DNA of 33,148 bases from Saccoglossus kowalevskii (Eukaryota; Hemichordata; Enteropneusta; Harrimaniidae), in the NCBI RefSeq assembly GCF_000003605.2, contig NW_003112980.1, forward strand, positions 43,032-76,179, written 5' to 3'. The notes under the pieces are model-generated. The model did no database searches, was not told the DNA's origin, and saw only the letters and a list, made by a program, of their open reading frames with translations. Shown here piece after piece: positions 25,075 through 33,148 of this stretch (position 1 is its first letter; each line of letters opens with the position of its first letter). A program made the position numbers and the translations under genes.

Positions 25075-27093
25075 CATCATCCATATCCGACTCATGTCAT
25101 GATAGAAACCATCATTTTACACCACCATATCTGACGCATGTCATGATAGAAACCATCACATTACATCACCATATCTGACTCATGTCATGATAGAAACCAT
25201 TACATTACATCACCATATCTGACTCATGTCATGATAGAAACCATCACATTACACCATATCTGACTCATGTCATGATAGAAACCATCACATTACATCACCA
25301 TATCTGACTCATGTCATGATAGAAACCATTACATTACATCACCATATCTGACTCATGTCATGATAGAAACCATCACATTACACCATATCTGACTCATGTC
25401 ATGATAGAAACCATCACATTACATCACCATATCTGACTCATGTCACGATAGAAACCATCACATTACATCACCATATCTGACTCATGTCATGATAGAAACC
25501 ATCACATCACATCACCATATCTGACTCATGTCATGATGGAAACCATCACATCACCATATCTGACTCATGTCATGATGGAAACCATCACATTACATCACCA
25601 TATCTGACTTATGTCATGATAGAAACCATTACACTACATCACCATATCTGACTCATGTCATGATAGAAACCATCACATTACATCAACATATGACTCATGT
25701 CATGATAGAAACCATTACATTACATCACCATATCTGACTCATGTCATGATAGAAACCATCACATTACACCACCATATCTGACACATGTCATGATAGAAAC
25801 CATCACTTTACACCACCATATCTGACACATGTCATGATAGAAACCATCACAATACATCATCATATCTGACTCATGTCATGATAGAAACCATCACAATACA
25901 TCATCATATCTGACTCGTGTCATGATGGAAACCGTTATGTTACATTACCATATATGACGCATGTCATGATGAAAACCGTTATGTTACATTACCACATATG
26001 ACGCATGTCATGATAGAAACCATCACATTACACCACCATATCCGACTCATGTCATGATAGAAACCATCACTTTACACCACCATATCTGACACATGTCATG
26101 ATAGAAACCATCACATTACATCACCATATCTGACGCATGTCATAATAGAAACCATCACATTACATCAACATATTCGACTCGTGTCATGATGGAAATCGTT
26201 ATGTTACATTACCATATATGACGCATGTCATGATAGAAACCATCACAATACATCATCATATTCGACTCCTGTCATGATAGAAACCATCACAATACATCAT
26301 CATATCTGACTCGTGTCATGATGGAAACCGTTATGTTACATTACCATATATGACACATGTCATGATAGAAACCATCACAATACATCATCATATCCGACTC
26401 GTGTCATGATGGAAACCGTTATGTTACATTACCATATCTGACTCATGTCATGATAGAAACCGTTAAGTTACATCACCATATCTGACTCATGTCATGATAG
26501 AAACCATCACATTACATCACCATATTTGACTCATGTCATGATAGAAACCATCACAATACATCACCATATCTGACTCGTGTCATGATAGAAACCATCACAA
26601 TACATCATCATATTCGACTCGTGTCATGATAGAAACCATCACAATACATCATCATATTCGACTCGTGTCATGATGGAAACCATCATTTTACACCACCATA
26701 TCTGACTCATGTCATGATAGAAACCATCACAATACATCACCATATCTGACTCGTGTCATGATGGAAACCATAACTTTACACCACCATATTTGACTCATGT
26801 CATGATGGAAACCATTACAATACATCATCATATCTGACTCGTGTCATGATAGAAACCATCACAATACACCACCATATCTGACTCATGTCATGATGGAAAC
26901 CATTACAATACATCATCATATCTGACTCATGTCATGATGGAAACCGTTATGTTACATTACCATATCTGACTCATGTCATGATAGAAACCGTTATGTTACA
27001 TTACCATATCTGACTCGTGTCATGATGGAAACCATTATGTTACATTACCATATCTGACTCATGTCATGATAGAAACCGTTATGTTACCATCAT
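25075..27093. repeat. 44-bp satellite array, about 46 units
   Basis: The unit is CATATCTGACTCATGTCATG followed by ATAGAAACCATCACATTACA and TCAC, 44 bp, repeated for about 2 kb. Each unit has the 11-bp dyad TCATGTCATGA. Two main classes exist: one with CCATCACATTACATCACC, common throughout, and one with CCGTTATGTTACATTACC, frequent after about 25930. Some units lack 3 bp (ATTACACCATATC), and a trimer of 44+44+41 bp (129 bp) repeats at least twice in 25123-25389. No coding capacity. Confidence 0.97.
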
Positions 27094-27409
27094 TACCATC
27101 ATATAACTTGGACAGATCATAATTATCATAAACCACTGCCAGAGCTCTGAATAGCCTTATTTATTTGAGAGTTGGGTTTAGTAGAATTTATACTGCAAAG
27201 AATGAAACATTTCAATGAAGGGGTAATGTGAACAATGAGCATGTTTGAATAATTATTCCATCTTGATTTATCATAGTGTAAAAAAAATAGTTTTGGTTGC
27301 TAATATAGCAGTATTTGTTTGAAGAAATAAAGATTTGTTTTTTATTCATTTACCTGTATGTAAAGGTGAATTACAGGTTTTCAATTATTTAAATACGCTC
27401 ATAAAAACA

Positions 27410-27876
27410 TAGACTGATCCAGTCGTGGCAATTTTATCATTTTATATACTGAATTCCTTTAGAACAAGTTTGTAAAATCTCTCACATTGACACAAAATTA
27501 CCATGACTGGTCCATTCTGCTGCACCCTCTATAGTTATCACCTCATTTTATAAGGTGATAAATATGCTAATGAGTAGCATGACTTGTAAGCTGCCAACCA
27601 ATCAGAAAGACAGCTTTTGGTCTGATCTGTTCTACGCAACTATAATGCACGCGTGGCCCGGCGTGTAGAATCATTAGTATCTAGTCAAATCATTTCAAGT
27701 GCATGCCTATTTGCCTTTTATGGAAGTGTTCTACTCCCAGGTTCCATAACATCACTGCATATCATGAATAAGTGATATTAATAGATATGTTGCAGAATTG
27801 ACCAGTCATGGTAATTTCATGTCTGACAACGATTCAAGAAAGACAATTATAAAACTGCCATGGCTGGGCCAGTCTA
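27410..27876. mobile_element. Foldback element with 9-bp target duplication (Mutator-like MITE), 467 bp
   Basis: Identical ATAAAAACA flanks both sides (27401-27409 and 27877-27885). Inside, the ends TAGACTGATCCAGTCGTGGC and, on the other strand, TAGACTGGCCCAGCCATGGC form inverted repeats of about 28 bp. A second, inner pair is at 27497-27520 and 27792-27815 (ATTACCATGACTGGTC; 23 of 24 bases pair), related to the outer motif but inverted, so each end can form its own hairpin. A 9-bp duplication is typical of Mutator-type elements. No transposase frame is present. Confidence 0.85.
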
Positions 27877-28043
27877 ATAAAAACACACTGCCTCTTTAAG
27901 TCTCCCACAAACATCGCCCCCAGGTGGCAGACAATGATTTGACTTTATTTTCTTCATGCAAAACATAACCTAATAATTACTTTGGCATACTTATTGCTTG
28001 GCACTACTGGAAATATTTGGAGAAACATTCATATTATTTAAAA

Positions 28044-28211
28044 CCATTTATTTTCACTATTTTGATGATCCAAGGTAAATTCGCTGGCTTTTTAAGTTCA
28101 TGAATTTGCCAGGGAAATAATAATTTCTATTTTTAATTTCACATGTTTATGTAGAGTATCAGTGAAAATAGTAAAATTCAAAACCAGTGAATAATTAATG
28201 GATTCACATTA
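28044..28211. mobile_element. Foldback (MITE-like) element, reversed relative of the 9884 copy
   Basis: It begins CCATTTATTTTCACTATTTT and ends AACCAGTGAATAATTAATGG followed by ATTCACATTA. It is the reverse-oriented counterpart of the elements at 9884 and 12109. The outermost TACTGT is degraded. Boundaries are approximate. Confidence 0.65.
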
Positions 28212-28450
28212 TGGCACTCTCTTAATATAGAAATGTCCTTATATGGTACTTTCCTAATATAGAACTATCCTTATATGGGAATTTCCTAATACATTGTATG
28301 GAAATTTCCTAATATGAAAAAATCCTTTCATAGAAATAGCCTTATATGGAAATAATCTGCCATATAGAAATGTCCTAAGATAGCACTCTCCTAATATGGT
28401 AATTGCCTAATATGGAAATACTGTCCTAATAATGCAAATATGACCTAATT
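28212..28450. repeat. Degenerate short repeat, TCCTAATATGGAAAT type
   Basis: Irregular repetition of CCTAATATGG/AGAAAT and CCTTATATGGAAAT motifs about every 15-20 bp, abutting the right end of the foldback element. Old and diverged. No coding capacity. Confidence 0.75.
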
Positions 28451-28842
28451 TACAAACTCACAATAAGTATATTGGAATGGCACTGATCAACAGTGCCTGA
28501 TACAAACATGTTGCATAACAATCTTGGCAAATCATCTGAAAAGCAATATGAATACTAGACTAAAACTAATTTTGCATAGAATTAAAATATTCCAGGGGTG
28601 GTGGTAGTTGGGGTTGGTGGGTAGTATTCAGGAAATTGGGTGTGGTATTGCAGTAAACTTTGGGATTTCCTAAACACATTTCAGAGAATATATAAATTTA
28701 CATCCTTTTGTTAGTTGTCATTGAATAAATGAGTTTCTTAAGACAAAAAAAAGTTTTCTCGTTAGTGTCAATTCTTAGAAGACATTTTCAGAACAGAAAA
28801 TTATAACCCTTAATTTATTACTTGTGTAACTTACCTGAACAG

Positions 28843-28980
28843 AATATTCACCCCTATACAATTTGGTGTATTTTTTCTTTCTTTCAAGGTTACATAACCA
28901 AAAGTCATAACAATATTCACCCCTATACAATTTGGTGTATTTTTTCTTTCTTTCAAGGTTACATAACCAAAAGTCATAAC
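28843..28980. repeat. Perfect 69-bp tandem duplication
   Basis: AATATTCACCCCTATACAAT starts at 28843 and 28912, and the two 69-bp units read identically through CATAACAATATTCA. The third unit begins and stops after 8 bases. Identity in otherwise diverged DNA implies a very recent duplication or an assembly artefact. The 23-codon repeat seen in open frames on both strands is a by-product. Confidence 0.95.
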
Positions 28981-30046
28981 AATATTCAGTTGGTTTTAGA
29001 TTCAACATATTGTTGGAGAAACATGTCTTGCTCCATACAAAATATAACAATATGTTTTCACTCAACACTGAGGGCACTGTTTTAAAATATATCAACCACA
29101 ATGTTAATATTTATATTAAAAAAAAAATCCTCTTAAAACTGTTCATTACTTACTAAATTGTACCTTATATTGGGCAGTATAACCAGCAGTAACTGTTACC
29201 ACCAGGACAAACAGAATTGTGCTACGTTCATACAATCACATATTATGTTAATATGCATACCACCTAAGTTACTGAAAATTAGAAAAGACTTCAAGAAATG
29301 GGTCATAAAAGTTAAAGGTTTTCTGAACACAATTTTGCCCAGATCAATATTGTAGTCGAAACCCGGTACTACAAATGTGGACTCTCTGACCAATGAATAA
29401 ACTATTAGTAATTAACATACTATTGTTATGCCAATAAGCCATAGCACTACACAGTTTTCCTGGGGTGAACACTTAAATGCTGTTTTTTATCTAAAAAAAA
29501 AAAATTTGTGAAAAATAGTGAGTGGTGTTTTTAGGTGACGAATAAACGTTTATTCTCACGGGACATAAATCCAACTGCTTTAATATTTTGATACCTGATT
29601 CAGTATCGACAGATTTGCCAGTCATTACACATCTGCAAATGTCACACTACTTTCTGCATTAACCCTTTGAACGATATATCTTTTCTGCCAAAACTATGGT
29701 GTAATATTTGACATATTTCTATGAATTTGTCTATAGATTGTTATTAATTTTGAACCATATAAACATAATTGCCTTAAAAGACATGGGTTTTGAACAAAAC
29801 TTTTCAAAAATATGAACAAATATTATGTGGGTACATTTTGCAAAAGTTGACTTGGGAATTCAAAGGGTCAAATAAAAGTGATTGCAAATATTAATGCATC
29901 AATTCACATCACAAAAGATGTTGACACTTTCATAAAATAAAAGATTTAGGCTTGAATATTCTATTATAGGTACATGAAAAACATTATTATTTTTAAAAGT
30001 GAACCACTACAAGTTATATCAATGCAAGTATATCATATTTTAAAAG
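28981..30046. other. Intergenic between repeats and SH2B 3' end
   Basis: AT-rich, with no gene recognised. It contains the near-palindrome GTGACGAATAAACGTTTATT followed by CTCAC at 29535-29559 and a possible small element at 29662-29868. Confidence 0.5.
29662..29868. mobile_element. Possible small inverted-repeat element, 207 bp
   Basis: ACCCTTTGAA at 29662-29671 is matched by TTCAAAGGGT at 29859-29868. The left end is preceded by TTA (TTAACCC), as in TTAA-targeting elements, but the right flank is CAAAT, so a TTAA duplication is not supported. Ten bases of inverted match over about 200 bp is weak evidence. Confidence 0.35.
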
Positions 30047-30052
30047 TTTATT
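30047..30052 (-). terminator. Candidate SH2B polyadenylation signal
   Basis: On the minus strand AATAAA lies about 85 bases after the SH2B stop codon, a plausible position for a short 3' UTR. Other minus-strand copies lie further on (for example near 29549), so the true site is not settled. Confidence 0.4.
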
Positions 30053-30137
30053 TACGTATAGATAAAATCATCACTGAAGGAGCAGCTATCTTCGGTCTTT
30101 GTACAAATATATAACAAGTTCCATTCCAATGTGATAT

Positions 30138-30611
30138 TCATACAAATGAGTACATATTTTCCACAGCTCTTCCCTGGTTTCCATGACTTGACTGTCGACT
30201 GCTGTCGCTTCCCGCTGAGTTTGAGCGCACGCGCACAGATCCGCCAAATGTAGTTATTTGGTTTAGTCCATTGTCTGTAGAATTGTGGAGGCTATGTGAT
30301 CCACTGTTACCTCTGGTGGATGTTAGTTCAGATAGTGGCATTCCTGCGTAACCGGGAACAGACAGAGCTTGTTGCAGCTGTGGTATGAGATTAGGATCCT
30401 GCACTGAACTGGGAGTTGCCGGAGCACTTACGATAGCTCTTTCTGGTGATGGTACATTCACAACAAAATTAGTCAAAGTGACGTCAGATGTTCCCCCTGA
30501 TTCCAGCGGGATTGGATGTGAGCGAAAGTGTTCTAGCATGTCAAATATGGTCTGAAACCAAAGATGTTGTACACGACACTGCCCTTCACCGTTCAATGAC
30601 ATACGCAGATG
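30138..30611 (-). CDS. SH2B: SH2B terminal coding exon
   Basis: The exon is 474 bp, 157 codons plus stop, and starts [20 protein letters not shown] after acceptor gtttcacag. It completes the SH2 domain (HPIPLESGG, then DVTLTNFVV). The tail is rich in Ser, Asn and Gln ([17 protein letters not shown]) and ends in [10 protein letters not shown] before the stop. Confidence 0.96.
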   Translation of the reverse strand, partial: HLRMSLNGEGQCRVQHLWFQTIFDMLEHFRSHPIPLESGGTSDVTLTNFVVNVPSPERAIVSAPATPSSVQDPNLIPQLQQALSVPGYAGMPLSELTSTRGNSGSHSLHNSTDNGLNQITTFGGSVRVRSNSAGSDSSRQSSHGNQGRAVENMYSFV

Positions 30612-31681
30612 CTGTGAAACAAATATACATATTCGGATGATGACCTTATATAGCAGTAATGCTAGATGTATCCTAAATTTGACCTCTGACCCAAACTCGA
30701 CCTATGACCAGAAAAATTTAGTAGGCGATATATAATCATGTCATTACTTGTTAAAAACAGCGATAACTGTGGAGTGAATTAGAAATGTCACAAGAAAACA
30801 GTTATTGTGAAATCCCAGTCACATCGCATGATTTTAATATGGTGTTTAGTAGATCACCTGCCCTTATATTAATCCACTCTTGATGCAACAAAAAATATAT
30901 GAATGATACAGCACTGCCATGTGATCTGATGTATGAGGCACCATTAAAGGGTCATACATTGTATTTTTCTATTTTATGCATGTCACAGTTAGCCCCCCCC
31001 CCCCCAAAAAAAAATTGGCAAATAAATCAGGTCTAACAACCGAAATGCTCACCTTTGCTCTACCTTGAAAATTAAATGTAAGTACGTATTCGCCCCTCCG
31101 AGTTTCACTTTGTCTTACTAAGAATACTCCATGACTCATTGGACCACCTTTCAAGACTAACTGTGCAGCATCTATGCGTGAGAGTGTGCCATGAAACCAG
31201 GGATATCCGGCCAAGGGATGGTCACCCCCGGCCGCATCATGGAATCCCTCGTAACCAGCTGGCCCTGGCCAATCAAGTGGATCTCCTGTAGACACTAAAA
31301 CAAAATAAATTATTATTGTAAAATAATGTATAAGTCTCCAGTAAAAATCAATTTAAAAATAAATCAGTCAGCAATTTTGGGTTTATGTGCACTTCTAATT
31401 GAATGCTCATCTAACAAAGGAAAGGAAATACAGTAGTGCAAAACCAAATGAAGATTCTATGTGTTGATACTAACCGGCTGGAGAATCTGGTCTATATGAA
31501 GCCTGTATGTCCGAGGCACCACTTGACAATCTCTGTCTCATATCTGCAGGCTTTCTAGGTGGTAACTGGGGTGGTGTTCCAGGTGGAGTGATGTTATTCA
31601 TTGGCAAGAATAATGCAGAGTTTGGTGGCACATGTGCTGTTGGTTTGTCTCCGCCTACTTGGCCAACTCCTCCTGCAGCAG
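30138..31681 (-). CDS. SH2B: SH2B/Lnk-family adaptor (C-terminal part, three exons)
   Basis: SH2B adaptors bind activated receptor tyrosine kinases and JAKs through their SH2 domain and tune insulin, growth-factor and cytokine signalling. Exons 31681-31475, 31294-31053 and 30611-30138 join in frame on the minus strand and give 306 residues plus stop. A proline-rich linker comes first, with PQLPPRKP (a PxxPxR SH3-binding pattern) near 35-45. The SH2 domain spans about 101-200: it starts WFHGTLSR, has the phosphotyrosine-binding Arg in FLVRQSE at 129, and continues through [17 protein letters not shown] and [10 protein letters not shown] Ser-rich tail ends [10 protein letters not shown], like the Cbl-binding C-terminus of APS/SH2B2. 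The dimerisation and PH regions are not seen and should lie to the right of the window. Vertebrates have three paralogues; this gene cannot be assigned to one and may be the single invertebrate copy. Confidence 0.95.
31053..31294 (-). CDS. SH2B: SH2B exon, first half of SH2 domain
   Basis: The exon is 242 bp. It completes a Val codon and encodes an acidic lead-in, then [40 protein letters not shown] and FQGRAK, ending at a codon boundary. Acceptor ttgttttag and donor gtgagc are both good. The invariant SH2 Arg is present. The FQG(K/R)AK|HLR junction is recognisable against human SH2B protein. Confidence 0.96.
31475..31681 (-). CDS. SH2B: SH2B exon, proline-rich linker
   Basis: The exon is 207 bp. 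It encodes [20 protein letters not shown], then [20 protein letters not shown], then [17 protein letters not shown] and PDSPA, ending one base into a codon at donor gttagt (31474 leftwards). The acceptor tcttcacag gives a start at 31681; an alternative acceptor nine bases further in (ctgctgcag) would keep the frame. Low-complexity linker with weak conservation, so the 5' boundary is the least certain one. Confidence 0.75.
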
Positions 31682-33081
31682 CTGTGAAGAAGAGACATGG
31701 TGGATGAAAGTTGTCTAAAATCAATATTGAAATGCAAGACAGTAGTTGATGGCCACAAACTTGTCTATTTTTTTATTGATTGATTATAGCTATTTCGTAA
31801 AAAGTAGAAATTTTCAATCAAAAGATGACAGGTTTGCAGAAATTGTGCGTGCAAATCAAAATTTTCACCTGTCTGCAATGTGGAATACCTGTATAGAATG
31901 ACAGGCAGACAGGTGCCTGGTTAACTGCCTGGTTGCGTTCCCATTATTGGATGTAGAAAATAAAATTCTAGGTTGGTTGTGATGATATAAAAACAAAAGA
32001 TATCCACATCACACCACCAGAGAGTGCCCTAACTAAATGACCTTATAATCATTTTTTTTTAAATTTCCATAGAAAAATTGCAGAACATAGAGACTGGTTA
32101 AGCATACTATTCATTCAGTTTAAGGTAGAGATGCTGGGTCGTGAGCACTTACTTTTGCTTTTTATTATCCAAACAGCTATAGACTGTTAAAATTTTGTAG
32201 AATTGTGAATAGTGGAACATACTCAAAAAACCGATTTTAAAATATAGATAACAGGTGAAAACATTCTCTCTTTTGAATACTTAGCAAGATTTAGCAAGGC
32301 TGTACATAAATAATGAAAAAAGAAACATGGTGAAAAAAAAATGACGGGATCTCCATATTTAACTTTTAACAGAACGATAATACATTTAAATTTGGAACTG
32401 TTACAGCCATTTTAATTATGAGCATAAGCAAACTTCTCACTGAGTGAATTGTTATGCAAATTAGCAATTATCTCAGCTTCTTTTTAGTGCACATCCCAGA
32501 ACTTTAAAAAGAAACAGCTCCTAGACGCTTTGACCTTTTGTGTTTAAATTTTCACAAAAGATTGACAATGTGTTTATCTTCAAAACGCCGTCAGGGCATT
32601 GTTTCTGGTTGAACAGTGTTACAACAATCGTACAGACAACTAGCCTATATGTTAATTTATGCATAAACTTGAAGTAGTGAAATTTGAGCTGCTGCCCTGC
32701 AAAATTGACAACTGGTAGACAGTTTTCAAGACGGCACTTTCTTCATAGTAGATGTACCCATAAACTAATTTTGACAGGAAACAAAAGCATGGTTTAGAAG
32801 CCAATTTTTTTTAAATCACTTTTGACCAAAAAAGCACATTTTTGTGCATATTTCAAACTAAAGTGTCCATAAAAAAAAAAAAAAAATTTACAATTCATAC
32901 AATAAGCTTTCCGAAAATATATAGTTTTGTGGACAAAGGAGGTCATCTCGGTTTTCTAATTAACTAATTAAAATACCTGTCAGGTGGACTGCATCTCTAC
33001 CTTAATAAGCTGGTTGTTTACTATGTACAGAGACATACTGTGATTCTTTTCACATCATAATCAAATGAACTAATTTTACAG
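31682..33081 (-). other. SH2B upstream intron (partial)
   Basis: Sequence upstream of the linker exon on the minus strand. It contains a short inverted pair CACCTGTCTGC / GCAGACAGGTG at 31866-31876 and 31905-31915 and the TTAA-bounded element at 32120-33005. No further SH2B exon was recognised with confidence. Confidence 0.55.
32120..33005. mobile_element. TTAA-bounded inverted-repeat element, 886 bp
   Basis: TTAAGGTAGAGATGC at 32120-32134 is matched exactly, inverted, by GCATCTCTACCTTAA at 32991-33005. The first four bases on each side are TTAA, the target used by piggyBac-type transposons, leaving an 11-bp perfect terminal inverted repeat (GGTAGAGATGC). There is no transposase-like frame, so it would be a non-autonomous copy. 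It lies within the presumed SH2B intron. Confidence 0.7.
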
Positions 33082-33148
33082 GGCATCAGTGGCCTGGCTC
33101 CAAAAGAAGATGAGTCAAGAATGCATTTGGTGTTTAACATTAAAATGG
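33082..33148 (+). other. Possible partial exon at window edge, strand unresolved
   Basis: After a fair + strand acceptor (ctaattttacag ending at 33081) the frame stays open to the edge and reads GISGLAPKEDESRMHLVFNI. On the minus strand another frame is also open (ILMLNTKCILDSSSFGARPL) and could end at a weak gtaaaa donor, in the direction expected for an upstream SH2B exon. Neither reading is recognisable in 67 bases. Confidence 0.25.

Noticed and set aside
25075-27093. CRISPR array
   Set aside because: Repeats are directly adjacent, with no unique spacers, and the surrounding genes are animal; this is a tandem satellite.
31507-31707. 66-codon + strand frame opposite SH2B
   Set aside because: Antisense shadow of the proline-rich SH2B exon.

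Overview
The window is a piece of animal nuclear genome. It is strongly AT-rich, and its genes are split into short exons by GT-AG introns. Minisatellites, foldback elements and simple repeats are abundant, and there is one 50-base run of N (a scaffold gap). I see no operons, bacterial ribosome-binding sites, CRISPR array, rRNA or tRNA. The two recognisable proteins are bilaterian signalling genes. Repeat load and gene structure suggest a marine invertebrate, but the sequence alone does not let me name the species.

Layout. From 1 to 13651, on the + strand, lie the last seven coding exons of Nemo-like kinase (NLK): from the end of the kinase N-lobe through the catalytic loop, DFG, activation loop and C-lobe to the conserved C-terminal tail and stop. 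The 5' half of the gene is outside the window. A 7.2 kb intron (2529-9690) carries a 21-bp minisatellite, a small foldback element and a short coding-looking island. From 13652 to about 16.1 kb is the probable NLK 3' UTR and downstream flank. From 16.1 to 30.0 kb is a gene-free stretch built largely of repeats: a 63-bp triplicate, a degenerate pyrimidine-rich array split by a gap and by inserted elements, a 158-bp tandem array inside an element with inverted ends, a second 21-bp minisatellite (about 1.2 kb), a 44-bp satellite (about 2 kb), a 467-bp element with a perfect 9-bp target duplication, and several small inverted-repeat elements of one recurring type.

From 30138 to 31681, on the - strand, are the last three coding exons of an SH2B/Lnk-family adaptor: a proline-rich linker, a complete SH2 domain and a C-terminal tail ending in a Cbl-binding-type tyrosine motif. 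Its dimerisation and PH regions must lie beyond the right edge. The two genes converge, tail to tail. Both act in signalling (NLK in Wnt/TGF-beta/Notch-related phosphorylation, SH2B downstream of receptor tyrosine kinases), but nothing here shows that they work together.

The most notable points are: the substituted T-x-E activation motif of NLK (TLE instead of TQE); the near-canonical [11 protein letters not shown]-terminus of the adaptor; a recurrent TA-bounded foldback family (members near 5.8, 9.9, 12.1, 15.5, 22.1 and 28.0 kb); a Mutator-like foldback element with an exact 9-bp target duplication; a TTAA-bounded element inside the SH2B intron; and several unrelated tandem arrays with periods that are multiples of 21 bp. 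I found no clear evidence of an undescribed multi-gene system.
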